Positions 26,375 to 35,553 of a DNA stretch of 64,000 nucleotides are shown here, piece by piece. Origin of the DNA: Maricaulis salignorans (GTDB taxonomy: Bacteria > Pseudomonadota > Alphaproteobacteria > Caulobacterales > Aquidulcibacteraceae). The stretch lies in the NCBI GenBank assembly GCA_945891505.1, contig CAMDDL010000003.1, positions 62,001 through 126,000 on the forward strand, given 5' to 3'. The notes beneath the pieces are model-generated. The model searched no databases, was not told the DNA's origin, and worked only from the letters and a program-made list of their open reading frames with translations. Positions within the stretch are counted from its first letter, which is position 1, and every line of letters starts with the position of its first letter. The translations under genes and the position numbers were made by a program.

Positions 26375-27091
26375 ATGACACAGTCCCAAGCCCTCGCACC
26401 AACAACCCAAAAAATGCTCTACCGCACGGCCGCTCTTACAGGGTCTGGGATTCTCTGGCTCGGTCTCGGCTATCTTGCCCTGACCTATGTTCCAACGATC
26501 CAAAAGCTGCAATTGCCCGAACCGCCTCCGATCGACATGGCCCCGCGCGTCCCGCCGAAGCCTATCATTCCGCCCAAGCGCGAACCTGATAAGCCCGTCA
26601 AAAATCGGCAAATGCAACAAACCTCAAACGACACGCCGACGGTGACAGAGCGGCCTACTACCGAAGTCGTGCCGCTTGGTCCTGTTGATAGCCTGCCGAT
26701 TGGGCCCGTTGGTGATCGGCCTGTGGCCTTCGCGGGTGGTGATGCGACATTGGGGCCAACTGTAGACACCCTGCCGCCAGAGGTAGAGGCTGAAACGCCG
26801 CCTGCTCCCCGCTTGATCATCAACCCAGTCCGGCAAGCAGGTGCTAATCCAGCTTTCCCGAGAAAGGCACTCGACCGGGAAATCTCCGGCGAAGTGACCT
26901 TGAGCTTCACCGTTACCGCCCAGGGCAAGGTCGCCAATCTCATGGTGGTGAATGAGGCCCCCAAGGGCTATGGGTTTGCCGAGGCCGCACGAAAGGCAGT
27001 GGAGGCTTGGACTTTCCAACCCCAAACAATCGACGGCATCGCGGTTGCTTATCCTGCTCGTTATACGATCAGCTTTAAGCTTGAGAACTAA
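26375..27091 (+). CDS. tonB: TonB energy-transducing protein
   Basis: A 238-residue TonB. One N-terminal membrane anchor (about 18-39) precedes a proline-rich periplasmic spanner (residues 45-150, with PEPPPIDMAPRVPPKP and PIGPVGD patterns). The C-terminal TonB domain (150-238) has the NPAFPRKALDREISGEVTLS, VVNEAP and AVEAWTFQP features that contact outer-membrane receptors. It would power TonB-dependent receptors such as the one at 59.5-62.7 kb. AGGAGA precedes the ATG at 26375; an upstream in-frame start at 26288 lies in the promoter. No exbB/exbD partner lies beside it. Its stop overlaps the convergent beta-lactamase stop. Confidence 0.89.
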   Translation: MTQSQALAPTTQKMLYRTAALTGSGILWLGLGYLALTYVPTIQKLQLPEPPPIDMAPRVPPKPIIPPKREPDKPVKNRQMQQTSNDTPTVTERPTTEVVPLGPVDSLPIGPVGDRPVAFAGGDATLGPTVDTLPPEVEAETPPAPRLIINPVRQAGANPAFPRKALDREISGEVTLSFTVTAQGKVANLMVVNEAPKGYGFAEAARKAVEAWTFQPQTIDGIAVAYPARYTISFKLEN

Positions 27092-28545
27092 CTCTTAGCC
27101 AAGCGGGTCATGGCTTCGGCCGAAGCTGCAGCCATGACCCGCCCCAGCGCTTCGCCTGCGTCGAAACGATTGGCTGCCGCAGCGATGGCCATTGGCTTCT
27201 CAGGATCAAAACTCAACTCCGCCAGCCAATAGGTATTAGACCCATTGTGCCACAGACTGCCGTCCTCACGCTCCACCCAACCAAAGGCATAATTGGCCGC
27301 AGGTGGCGGCGTGTGGAGAGCGCGCCAAGTTTCTGTCTTGAGGTAATCCGTTCGCTGGCCTTGGTGGCCTAGGCTATGCGCGAGGCCAAAGGCAAGAAGG
27401 TCTGGGATAGAGATGTGGACGCCACCCGCCGGGGCCATAGAAGCGGGATTATCCGCCCCCGCACCGAACCCTACAGCCATTAAGCGGCCACCCAGCAAGG
27501 CTTTCCGGTGACCTTGAGGATTGCCTTGCCCTGGCGGACCAAAGCCAGCAGTGGAAAGCTTCAGCGGCTTAAAGACCTCCTCGACCATCAAGTCCTCATA
27601 CGCTTTATCCGTGACGGCCTCGCACAAGGCTCCGGCCAAGACATAGCCATTATTGGGATAAACCATGCCGCTCTGAGGCGGCAGAGCAAAGGCTTTTCTA
27701 ACCCAAGTCGCACGGCCGTCCCTAGGCGAATTGGCACCAGACTGGGCCATCATGTCGAAGGGCGACAAATTGGTCGGCATACCAGTTTGACCCGTCATCA
27801 AATGGGCCAGCGTCCTGTCGCGATAAGCTGGCAGCATATCGGGCGCGAGTGTGCCGAAGGCGTCGCCCAATTTCATTTCCCAAGAAAGCAGACCACGCTC
27901 CACAAGGCGGGCAACCAAAGTCGCGGTCATGGATTTGGTAATGGACCCCACATGCCAAAGCTGGCCTTCGCGTGCGGGCGTGGTGTCGGTCACAGTCAAA
28001 GTTCCGGCAACAACTTCGTGGCCTTCTTGAGCTTTTCCACGCAGGATCTGGAACCCACCCACGAGGGCCGGGACTTGATACTTCGTTTGGCCCACCGTCA
28101 CTTCTGCAGATAAGTCACTGAGGTCTTTCAGCGCGCTTTTTTCGGGGATGGCCCCTTCTGCCAAGCGCGACAAGGTCAACGGCAGCGCCCCGCCTTGCGA
28201 CCACGTGCCTTCCAAAAGACCCTTGTCAGATAGTTTAAGCATGAGGCGGCCCTTGATGGCGGAAAAGGTCACATCCAGCGCCGTTTCACTGACCGTCCCG
28301 GCATCTGCGGGGATCGGCTGGTTACCTTGATCAACAGAGTAAAGGATCGGCAATTGCCCGTCTTGCACCACCAAGACCAGTCGCAGCGTTGTGGAGCCCG
28401 CAACCAATTGCCCGCCCCAACGACCTAGCAAGCCGGCGGCAGGCTTTGCTTGTGCGGATTTCAAAGGCCCAAACAGCGAGGCAACAAAAGGAATGGAAGC
28501 AACCAACGACTTTAGCGAGGTGCGACGCGAAACCATATAATCCAT
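27088..28545 (-). CDS. Tat-exported serine beta-lactamase-fold hydrolase
   Basis: A 485-residue protein with a twin-arginine signal (SRRTSLK at 6-12, then a hydrophobic core) and a C-terminal beta-lactamase/D-aminopeptidase domain. The active-site serine is S201 in the SITK motif (HVGSITKSM); YPNNGY stands in the YxN position. Between them and the signal lies a long domain of about 140 residues (approximately 45-165) with a lipocalin-like pattern. It may be an esterase or peptidase as easily as an antibiotic-resistance enzyme: the fold is shared. The ATG at 28545 is chosen because it starts just before the Tat motif; ATG at 28536 is an alternative. Its last bases overlap tonB. Confidence 0.85.
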   Translation of the reverse strand: MDYMVSRRTSLKSLVASIPFVASLFGPLKSAQAKPAAGLLGRWGGQLVAGSTTLRLVLVVQDGQLPILYSVDQGNQPIPADAGTVSETALDVTFSAIKGRLMLKLSDKGLLEGTWSQGGALPLTLSRLAEGAIPEKSALKDLSDLSAEVTVGQTKYQVPALVGGFQILRGKAQEGHEVVAGTLTVTDTTPAREGQLWHVGSITKSMTATLVARLVERGLLSWEMKLGDAFGTLAPDMLPAYRDRTLAHLMTGQTGMPTNLSPFDMMAQSGANSPRDGRATWVRKAFALPPQSGMVYPNNGYVLAGALCEAVTDKAYEDLMVEEVFKPLKLSTAGFGPPGQGNPQGHRKALLGGRLMAVGFGAGADNPASMAPAGGVHISIPDLLAFGLAHSLGHQGQRTDYLKTETWRALHTPPPAANYAFGWVEREDGSLWHNGSNTYWLAELSFDPEKPMAIAAAANRFDAGEALGRVMAAASAEAMTRLAKS

Positions 28546-28574
28546 CCTAAATCTGTAGACAGGCCACTCTGTCC

Positions 28575-29297
28575 TCAATCCATACCTAAAAACGCATTTA
28601 CCGTCAGCCGTCCCGTGCTTGGATTTGGATCAAAAACAAATTCTTTTGGGATAGAAGCACAGTGTAAGCTGGAACTCAGATAGACGATCATGCGGTTATG
28701 GCGCGCCTGAACGCGGCCAATCATCTCATAAATCGGGCTGTTCTCGTCAATATAGGCGGCATCCGGCAGGCCGAACCTTGCCACATCAGCATTAAGCGCT
28801 GCTTCAAAGGCTGAAAAGCGGCCTGCATCCACGCTTTCAAACCCGGTGCTGCGTTGCCGGTAAAAGGCCGTGCCACCTTGGTTCTCGCCTTGGCAAAGGT
28901 AGAGTAAAGCAGCGACGCGGCCATATTCGAGGCTGTCGAAGTGCGGCAAGCGCTGGATCGGCTGAAGCTGCTCTGAGGGCGTGGTCACAAGGGAGAAATT
29001 GCATTCTCTCAGACCGGCTCGACCCGTATAGTCAAAACAGCGGGGCAAGATTTCCGATAGCGGACCCAATAGGGTTTGAAAGAATGACGGCGGCACAGGC
29101 GCGCGGATCCCCGGATAGAACGGCCCATTTGGTGCAAAACTTGGCCCGTTGACAGCCAAATCAATAATTGCTGCAGGGTCAGACAGATAATCATCCAACA
29201 CGACCACTTTGATGGGCTCTTGCCCAAAGTGATACACCTGTGCCGAACGCCCATGCGTTTCAAAAACCTCGACCGGAAATTGCTGCAGATCGTCCAT
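28575..29297 (-). CDS. DUF6445 family protein (2-oxoglutarate/iron oxygenase-like fold)
   Basis: A 240-residue protein I recognise as DUF6445, whose members often occur near tryptophan-halogenase-family and TonB-receptor genes; the function is not established. An HxD-like pattern (LPHFDSLEY, about 117-125) and a later histidine in SSLHCASIP could bind iron as in 2-oxoglutarate oxygenases; that is inference. It lies in tandem with the beta-lactamase gene (29 bases downstream) and overlaps the DUF1254 gene upstream, so it is part of the 28.5-31.3 kb minus-strand run. It is about 33 kb from the halogenase at the window end, so a shared operon is not suggested. Confidence 0.75.
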   Translation of the reverse strand: MDDLQQFPVEVFETHGRSAQVYHFGQEPIKVVVLDDYLSDPAAIIDLAVNGPSFAPNGPFYPGIRAPVPPSFFQTLLGPLSEILPRCFDYTGRAGLRECNFSLVTTPSEQLQPIQRLPHFDSLEYGRVAALLYLCQGENQGGTAFYRQRSTGFESVDAGRFSAFEAALNADVARFGLPDAAYIDENSPIYEMIGRVQARHNRMIVYLSSSLHCASIPKEFVFDPNPSTGRLTVNAFLGMD

Positions 29298-29851
29298 TAC
29301 ATCCCGTCTGTAACAATGCGACAGAAATCTTGGGCACGCTCAGCTTGCACGCGCTTGAACGCCTCCGCGGTTGGTGCCAGACGGCGGACCAGCAAGAGCC
29401 CCTTGTCACTCGGCAGGCTAACCACCTCTTCGCCAGGCTTTGCCGCAATCGGTGAGCGAGCCGATACGATCATGATATGGGCACCCTCTGGCCCGATTTT
29501 GCGGTCATTCAGGGTGAAGACATTGTCTGTATTGCCGGCATAGAAAGCCGCGGACGTGTAATCTGCGCCTTTACCGATGAACACCCGAACCGGCCCCTTG
29601 GTGAGATCAAGGGCACAGGTGGAATAGGCAAGATCAGGTGAAGAACGCACGATTTGCTGGTTTTGCGGGGTGACCATATTGCCATGAGCGAGGCGATTAA
29701 TGCCACCGGAAGCTTCAGCGATGCGCTTCATCGCGATGTTCATAATGGCACTTGGGATAAGGCCGATGGTCAATAAATGACCCAGAACCGCCAGCAACAC
29801 ACCGAAGGCCAAAGGCTTTAGCCAGCCGGGCTTCTTTTTGTCTTGAGCCAT
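29297..29851 (-). CDS. DUF1254-type membrane-anchored protein
   Basis: A 184-residue protein with one N-terminal transmembrane segment (about 14-34) and a periplasmic domain that resembles DUF1254 (SPDLAYSTCALDLTKGPVRVF, about 70-90). Its ATG overlaps the DUF1214 stop upstream (TAATG), and its stop touches the DUF6445 start, so the three are coupled. In larger bacterial proteins DUF1254 and DUF1214 are fused; here they are split into two adjacent genes. Function unknown. Confidence 0.7.
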   Translation of the reverse strand: MAQDKKKPGWLKPLAFGVLLAVLGHLLTIGLIPSAIMNIAMKRIAEASGGINRLAHGNMVTPQNQQIVRSSPDLAYSTCALDLTKGPVRVFIGKGADYTSAAFYAGNTDNVFTLNDRKIGPEGAHIMIVSARSPIAAKPGEEVVSLPSDKGLLLVRRLAPTAEAFKRVQAERAQDFCRIVTDGM

Positions 29852-30450
29852 TAGTTTGCCCCTCCTGTAGCTGGAGTTTGGGTACAGGAAATTTTCTTGA
29901 TGCTTGGAAGCTTCAAGGCCTGCAGGGCCGACTTCTCAACCGATTGCGGGTTGTAAAGGCGGATCGTCAAAGAATAGGTGCCGCCGCCCTTGCTAGACAG
30001 CCAAGGGCCGGGGGTTGCTGGCCGTGTCGCGCTCAATGTCCCAGTCCAAGTTGTTGCAGGCGCGACAAGCGCGCGCGTGGCATCAATGGAGCTCGCCCCA
30101 TCGGTATTGACGGGCAACATTTGATCGGCCCCGTAAATCGTGATCGACCACCAACGCGTCGGGATCGCCTCACCGCTAAGGGCATAGGTGCAGCCTTCAA
30201 TAAACTTCGCTCCATCATCATCGACGTCGCGGTTGAAATAGACTGTCTCTTCCTTGGTCAGCGCCAAGAAGCCGACACGGGCAATCGTGGCTCGAACCCA
30301 AGGGTTGGCCGCTGCGGCACCCACGGTTGGGTCAGTCGACCAGCGGCCAGACGTGATGTTGGCGTCGCTAAACAAACCGCCAGAAATGCTGAGCGCTGAG
30401 CCCACACCAATTCCTAAGCCCAAGACGCCGCAGATAAGCCACCGCCACAT
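29851..30450 (-). CDS. DUF1214-type exported protein
   Basis: A 199-residue protein with an N-terminal membrane segment (about 3-25) and a DUF1214 domain with FNRDVDDDG, TRWWSITIYG and YSLTIRLYNPQ patterns. I choose the ATG at 30450 because it begins the membrane segment and has GGGAGGG just upstream; a longer reading from 30543 adds an atypical basic head. It is coupled to the DUF1254 gene. A role with lipids or envelope stress has been suggested for the family but is not shown here. Confidence 0.76.
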   Translation of the reverse strand: MWRWLICGVLGLGIGVGSALSISGGLFSDANITSGRWSTDPTVGAAAANPWVRATIARVGFLALTKEETVYFNRDVDDDGAKFIEGCTYALSGEAIPTRWWSITIYGADQMLPVNTDGASSIDATRALVAPATTWTGTLSATRPATPGPWLSSKGGGTYSLTIRLYNPQSVEKSALQALKLPSIKKISCTQTPATGGAN

Positions 30451-30539
30451 AGGCACCCTCCCCCTGATTTTTAGTCTTGGGGTCAGCTTAAGCAACTGGG
30501 CAGGAAAGAATAGGGGCTCTTTGCACTTTTGGGTGCGGC

Positions 30540-31337
30540 TCAAGACTTAGCGATAGCGAGGCATAACTCTCGACCAATCAAGGCCGCGGTGCCAACGTCC
30601 CCACGATCCCAACGCAGGACAAGCGCTTTTGCGCGTAAGCTTAGGAACGGGGCCTCACCGCCTGCCGCAGACATGGCCAATGCAGGCCCAAGCCTTGCAG
30701 ACCAGAGAAGCGCTGGGTCGCGGTCTGTTGACCATGCCAAGCCATCCACACCACCGGGAGCCGGCACTGGGGTAAGGGTGCCATCGGAAGGCAAGGCAAA
30801 GGGCCAAGGGGCAGCCTTAGGGGCAAAGATCAGACTGAGGGGGACGGCTTGCTTCAGCCGAATAACAAGGAACACCTGCCCGCCGGATTGAACCGCGGCC
30901 ATAGCCAGACCTTGTACCCGCCCCGTCATCGCATCTTGTGCGTCGCGAGGTACAAGTGCGCGCAAGCCTGCATCTTCGGCGTCTGACAAGGCGGCTTGAA
31001 TAGCGGCGTCATTGACGATGGTCGTGGCTTGAACCCGTGCGCCACCACCCTCACGCGCACCCGCCACCATCAACCGCCAGAGCGCAACGGCCCCCGCCCC
31101 CGTTGAGGCCAAAACCAGCAACAGGACAAAAGCCCCGGCGCCATAGGACACAAAGCTCGGCGCATTAAGTGCTAAAGGTGCCAACAAAGCGAGTAAGAGA
31201 AAGGCCAAGATTAGCCCGCCTGCAGACAAGGCGATCAATCCCCCTTCATGACCCGTACGCGCTTTGGCCGCGTCAAAGCCATCGCGCAAATTCTGTAGGA
31301 GAAACTTAGGGTTCAAAAGGAGAGGTGTGCGCGCCAT
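30540..31337 (-). CDS. unknown inner-membrane protein
   Basis: I do not recognise this 265-residue protein. Two predicted transmembrane helices lie close together at about 34-60 and 65-90, followed by a soluble region of about 170 residues (100-265) with no known motif. The C-terminus carries LRWDRGDVGTAALIGRELCLAIA. It starts at ATG 31337 and stops at 30540, 89 bases before the DUF1214 gene, and may belong to the same operon. No sign of decay. Confidence 0.67.
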   Translation of the reverse strand: MARTPLLLNPKFLLQNLRDGFDAAKARTGHEGGLIALSAGGLILAFLLLALLAPLALNAPSFVSYGAGAFVLLLVLASTGAGAVALWRLMVAGAREGGGARVQATTIVNDAAIQAALSDAEDAGLRALVPRDAQDAMTGRVQGLAMAAVQSGGQVFLVIRLKQAVPLSLIFAPKAAPWPFALPSDGTLTPVPAPGGVDGLAWSTDRDPALLWSARLGPALAMSAAGGEAPFLSLRAKALVLRWDRGDVGTAALIGRELCLAIAKS

Positions 31338-31392
31338 GGCGTAGTGATGACGTGACTCTGCGCGTTTGTGAAATCTAATGCTTCAGACAGCT

Positions 31393-32547
31393 TCAGACGC
31401 GGGCAAAATAGCGCTCCAGCACGCCTTCATAAATGTCGGTTAAGGTCTCTATATCGCGGGTCTCCACCCGTTCATTGACCTGATGCATGGTCGCGCCAAC
31501 CAAGCCAAACTCACAGACAGGGCAATAATCCTTGATGAAGCGCGCATCCGATGTGCCGCCCGTAGTCGACAGCTCAGGCCTGCGGCCTGTCACCGCCTCA
31601 CAAGATTCTTGGATAAGGTGGGTCAAAAGACCTGGCGGGGTGAAAAAGGCTTCACCTGAAACCATGATGGACAAATCAATCTTGCCGTTGAACCCCAATT
31701 CAGCGCGCTGGGCTTCGGCCCGCAGCCAGGTGGAGAGGCTTTCTCCCGTATGGGCGGTGTTGAAGCGAATATTGAAGCGTGCTGTGGCCTTTTCTGGGAT
31801 CACATTGGTCGCTGGATTGCCGACATCCATTGTCACCACTTCCAAATTGGACGGCTGGAAGCCTTCGGCCCCGTCATCCAATTTATGGCTTTGGATTTGG
31901 TGCAAGAAGCCAATCAACGCGCGCACAGGATTGGCTGCCTTGTGGGGATAGGCCACATGGCCCTGAATGCCTGTCACTGTGACAGTGCAGTTAAGCGAGC
32001 CACGGCGCCCATTTTTGATCATATCGCCCATGGCGTCTGGATTGGTCGGCTCGCCTACCAAGCATTGATCCAGAACTTCACCTTCAGCGGTAATGGCTTG
32101 AAGTAGTTTCTTGGTGCCATGCAAGGCGACGCCTTCTTCGTCCCCAGTGATCAGGAAAGAGATGGAGCCCTTGGGCTTTGGGTGCTTTTCTAAATAGCGA
32201 GCTGTGGCCGCGATAAAGGCCGCGATACCGCCCTTCATGTCGGCGGCGCCCCGCCCGATCAGCAACCCGTCTTGTAGCGCCGCTTCAAACGGATCGACCT
32301 TCCACTGGGCCAAGTCCCCTGTAGGGACCACATCGGTATGTCCAGCGAAACAGAAATTTGGGCCCTCTGTGCCAAAACGCGCATACAGATTGTCGATGTC
32401 TTCAAAGGGATAGCGCTTGACCCCAAACCCAAGCCCCTCCAGCGCTTTTTGAACAACGTCGAGCGCGCCAAGATCAGCCGGCGTGACGGAGGGTTTGCGG
32501 ATCAAGTCGCAGGCAAGACGGATGGGGTCGATGGTGTTTGCGGTCAT
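31393..32547 (-). CDS. dapE: succinyl-diaminopimelate desuccinylase
   Basis: A 384-residue M20 metallohydrolase that converts N-succinyl-LL-diaminopimelate to LL-diaminopimelate, for lysine and cell wall synthesis. The dinuclear zinc site is seen: H70 and D72 (AGHTDVVPTGD), D103 (AADMKGG) and the E137-E138 pair (TGDEEG), with GGTSDARFI near the C-terminus. Normal length. It lies in the dapD-argB block, 28 bases after a Gfo/Idh oxidoreductase gene. Confidence 0.96.
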   Translation of the reverse strand: MTANTIDPIRLACDLIRKPSVTPADLGALDVVQKALEGLGFGVKRYPFEDIDNLYARFGTEGPNFCFAGHTDVVPTGDLAQWKVDPFEAALQDGLLIGRGAADMKGGIAAFIAATARYLEKHPKPKGSISFLITGDEEGVALHGTKKLLQAITAEGEVLDQCLVGEPTNPDAMGDMIKNGRRGSLNCTVTVTGIQGHVAYPHKAANPVRALIGFLHQIQSHKLDDGAEGFQPSNLEVVTMDVGNPATNVIPEKATARFNIRFNTAHTGESLSTWLRAEAQRAELGFNGKIDLSIMVSGEAFFTPPGLLTHLIQESCEAVTGRRPELSTTGGTSDARFIKDYCPVCEFGLVGATMHQVNERVETRDIETLTDIYEGVLERYFARV

Positions 32548-32575
32548 ACCACCAATCTAGGGCAGATTGGTGGCT

Positions 32576-33547
32576 CTAGCCAGTGGCCGCCACCCTGCGG
32601 ATCGCAGCCATGGCCGCGGCATTCGCGATCAGGTCGGCCCCTTCCGTCCAAACTGGATTTCCGGTCAGAATGGCGTCCACAATACCGTCGAACTGGTAGG
32701 CATAGGATGACCGCCGCGGGAACGTTTCGCGTGTTTTCTGTCCATCTGCAGTCAGGATCAATTCTGAGCCATATTGGGGTGCCAGCGGGTTGTCGATATC
32801 AAGTCGGCCTTTTGTCCCAACAAGCTCTAGCCGCGGAGGCTTGCGGCCGCCGACGGGGTCCATGTCACAGATTACGTCGGCTTGAAGACCATTTGGAAAC
32901 GAGAAATGCGCCGTTGTCCGTCGATCTGTTCCATCAGGCTCAAGGTCTTGATGTGCCGCTGTGACTTCAGGCTCTTCTCCTGCCAATTGGCGCAGCCAGC
33001 TGACCGGATAGCAGCCGAGATCGGCTAAGGCCCCACCGCCTTGTGCGGCCTGCCACCGAAATTCCTGCGCCCTGCGGACGATAGGCGCAGAAAACTCAGC
33101 CTCCGCTGAAACGAGCTCCCCCAATTGACCGGATTGAACAATCTCCATCGCCCGATTGAACAAGGGATGCCAGCGATAGTGAAACGCCTCAATCAACCGC
33201 TTTCCAGCCTTATTCGCCGCTTTCACCAAGGCCCGAGCGTCAGCCTCGTTCACAGTCGCGGGTTTTTCCAGAAAGACATGCTTGCCCGCTTCAAGGGCTT
33301 TCAGGCTCCACTCAAAGTGACCGGCTGGCGGCAATGCATTATAGACGACGTCGACATCGTCGCGCGCAACCACGTCTTCATAGGATCCAGCATTTGGGAT
33401 CGAGTGCGTCATAGCATATTCAAGCGCGCGCTCTCGCGTTGATGCCCCGATCGCCACCAGCGTCGCATCTGGATTTTCTGACAAGGGGTCAATCAAGGCA
33501 GGTTTGGCGATGCGCGCTGCACCCAGAATAGCGAACCGAAGAGCCAT
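32576..33547 (-). CDS. Gfo/Idh/MocA-family NAD(P)-dependent oxidoreductase
   Basis: A 323-residue dehydrogenase. The N-terminal Rossmann fold starts with FAILGAARIAKPAL; the family motif EKPATVNEADA (about 94-104) carries the conserved lysine, followed by the catalytic-histidine region AFHYRWHPLF. Substrates in the family are usually sugars or inositols, and the sequence does not name one. It sits between dapE and the DUF3291 gene, where it interrupts the usual dapD/dapE neighbourhood, and may be an insertion into that block. ATG at 33547. Confidence 0.9.
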   Translation of the reverse strand: MALRFAILGAARIAKPALIDPLSENPDATLVAIGASTRERALEYAMTHSIPNAGSYEDVVARDDVDVVYNALPPAGHFEWSLKALEAGKHVFLEKPATVNEADARALVKAANKAGKRLIEAFHYRWHPLFNRAMEIVQSGQLGELVSAEAEFSAPIVRRAQEFRWQAAQGGGALADLGCYPVSWLRQLAGEEPEVTAAHQDLEPDGTDRRTTAHFSFPNGLQADVICDMDPVGGRKPPRLELVGTKGRLDIDNPLAPQYGSELILTADGQKTRETFPRRSSYAYQFDGIVDAILTGNPVWTEGADLIANAAAMAAIRRVAATG

Positions 33548-33728
33548 CTACTTCCAATTCTTAAAAACGTACATTTGCAATAAATGAACTTATTTTTCAT
33601 CCGAATCGACAAAAATGCAACCATTACATTGTGGTTCAGTTCAACAATGGGTCAAGGCTCTTACATCACAGAAACGTGATAATTGTGACGAAGCATCAGG
33701 AATTTTACATTGCCCGGCAAAAGTAGGG

Positions 33729-34211
33729 CTAACCGCAGCGTTTGGAGCGCCATTCAGCAACTTGAGGCAAGCTCTCCCAGCCGAAAGCGGCTTCGCTTGG
33801 GCCATTGGCTCGCAATATTTCTAGGCGCGCTATGCCTTCGTCATAGGTGGGAATATGCCCAATTGGCACCCACCAAAAGGCCATATGGGCGGTGCCAAGG
33901 GAAGGAAACCATTCGGCCTTTTGATTGTAAACTTTGACGTGCGCCGTCTTCCACACAAAGTCCTCCAAAGCCCGCGCCGTTGTCCAAACGCTCATATTGA
34001 TCAGGAAGCGGGGGTCTTCGGAAGCGCGGATATCCATGGCGCTGCCGGCATCGGACTTAAGCCGCCAAACAAACCCCTCAGCCCGCTCAGCAATCGCATT
34101 CACAGCATCAATGCGGCTCGTGAAACCTGCAAAGCGCGGGTCATCCTGATCATAACGCGCGACCGACACATTGATCTGGGCCAAATAATGGCCCTCAGGC
34201 TGGGGAAACAT
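33729..34211 (-). CDS. DUF3291 family protein
   Basis: A 160-residue protein recognisable as DUF3291: the N-terminal AQINVSVARY, the middle WTTARALEDFVW and the MAFWWVP signature are typical. It resembles an antibiotic-monooxygenase-like ferredoxin fold, but no activity is known. Cytoplasmic, no signal peptide. It starts 8 bases after the dapD stop, so it is probably cotranscribed. The C-terminus is short and basic. A 181-base gap follows, before the Gfo/Idh start at 33547. Confidence 0.8.
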   Translation of the reverse strand: MFPQPEGHYLAQINVSVARYDQDDPRFAGFTSRIDAVNAIAERAEGFVWRLKSDAGSAMDIRASEDPRFLINMSVWTTARALEDFVWKTAHVKVYNQKAEWFPSLGTAHMAFWWVPIGHIPTYDEGIARLEILRANGPSEAAFGWESLPQVAEWRSKRCG

Positions 34212-34219
34212 CGTGGATC

Positions 34220-35083
34220 CTAATCGCGTAACAGCTCATTGATACCTGTTTTGGAGCGGGTTTGCGCATCGACGGTCTTGACGATGACCGCACATGACAA
34301 GCTAGGCCCACCCTTGGGATCTGGCAGTGAGCCCGGCACAACCACGGCATAGGACGGTACTTCACCGCGATAAAAGGTCCCCGTCGCGCGGTCGATGATT
34401 TTGGTGGATGCGCCTAAAAAGACGCCCATGGAGATCACGGCTCCTTCGCGAACGATAACGCCTTCAGCGACCTCTGAGCGCGCGCCGACGAACACATTGT
34501 CCTCAATGATCACAGGGCCTGCTTGCAAAGGTTCGAGCACGCCACCAATACCGGTACCACCCGAAATATGGACATTGGCCCCGATCTGGGCGCAAGAACC
34601 AACGGTCGCCCAGGTGTCAATCATGGTGTTTTCGCCAACATAGGCCCCGATGTTCACAAAGCTGGGCATCAGAACTGCACCCTTCGCGATGAAGCTGCCC
34701 CGGCGTACGACCGAACCTGGCACCATGCGGAAACCTGCCTGACGGAAATCTGGCTCTAGCCAGCGTGCGGTTTTCAGCGGCACTTTATCAAAGGCGCGCC
34801 CAGCATGTTGGACCGGGTGGAGATCATGCTCTGGGTCGATCAAGTAATTGTCGTTGAGCCGGAAAGACAGAAGCACCGCCTTCTTCAGCCATTGGTGCGT
34901 TGTCCATTGTCCGTCAGCGCCACGCGAAGCTACGCGCACGACACCTTGATCCAACAAAGTCAAAGCTTCCCCCACCGCATCGCGAACGGCCCCAGTCGTC
35001 TCAATCGAGATGGTGGTCCGGTCTTCCCACGCAGCGTCAATGGTGGCTTCAAGTTGGTTAAGATCAGTCATGTGCGTGGTCAT
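34220..35083 (-). CDS. dapD: tetrahydrodipicolinate N-succinyltransferase
   Basis: A 287-residue left-handed beta-helix acyltransferase that succinylates tetrahydrodipicolinate, the step before aminotransfer and DapE. The hexapeptide repeats run from about 125 to 220 ([20 protein letters not shown] and beyond, with the [10 protein letters not shown] loop). Two ATGs, at 35083 and 35071, are possible; I keep the first. Normal length. Together with dapE and argB this marks the amino-acid block. Confidence 0.96.
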   Translation of the reverse strand: MTTHMTDLNQLEATIDAAWEDRTTISIETTGAVRDAVGEALTLLDQGVVRVASRGADGQWTTHQWLKKAVLLSFRLNDNYLIDPEHDLHPVQHAGRAFDKVPLKTARWLEPDFRQAGFRMVPGSVVRRGSFIAKGAVLMPSFVNIGAYVGENTMIDTWATVGSCAQIGANVHISGGTGIGGVLEPLQAGPVIIEDNVFVGARSEVAEGVIVREGAVISMGVFLGASTKIIDRATGTFYRGEVPSYAVVVPGSLPDPKGGPSLSCAVIVKTVDAQTRSKTGINELLRD

Positions 35084-35173
35084 TTTCAGCTAGCGGGTTT
35101 GGCCATAAGGCCTTTTGCTATGCCCGTGCTTGAACTGTCACGCAATCGCTTGCGGCACTAGAAACAGCCAGAA

Positions 35174-35545
35174 TTAGAACAAGCGTCCACCATTCGGCAC
35201 GTTTTGATCGGGCGCAAAGAGCACGACTTCGCCATTTGGATCGGGAAAGCCCAAAGTAAGCACCTCAGAACGGATCGGACCAATCTGGCGCGGTGGGAAA
35301 TTGACCACCGCTGCGACTTGACGACCGACCAATTCCTCAAGGCGATAATGGGAGGTGATCTGGGCGGAGGATTTCTTCACGCCCAAAGTTGGACCAAAGT
35401 CGATCATCAAAATATAGGATGGCTTACGCGCCGCCTCAAAAACCTCCGCTGACACAATGGTGCCAACGCGAATATCCACCTTCAATAAGTCGTCGAAGGT
35501 GATGGGCTCCGCAGCAGGGGCTAGGGGGTCGTGCAGGTGGTGCAT
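35174..35545 (-). CDS. tRNA-binding OB-fold protein (CsaA-like)
   Basis: A 123-residue protein with a CsaA/Trbp111-like OB fold: KVDIRVGTI near the start, AQITSHYRLEELVGRQV, and VVNFPPRQIGPI near the end. CsaA of Bacillus acts as an export chaperone and binds tRNA; a role in this organism is not shown. It starts 8 bases after the cupin gene stop, and dapD follows 90 bases on. No signal peptide. Confidence 0.86.
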   Translation of the reverse strand: MHHLHDPLAPAAEPITFDDLLKVDIRVGTIVSAEVFEAARKPSYILMIDFGPTLGVKKSSAQITSHYRLEELVGRQVAAVVNFPPRQIGPIRSEVLTLGFPDPNGEVVLFAPDQNVPNGGRLF

Positions 35546-35553
35546 GGGCTAAC

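Noticed and set aside
33661-33690. Inverted repeat TCACA-13-TGTGA in the gap between the DUF3291 and Gfo/Idh genes
   Set aside because: The half-sites are in the reverse order to a CRP/Fnr-type site and there is no promoter context; probably chance.
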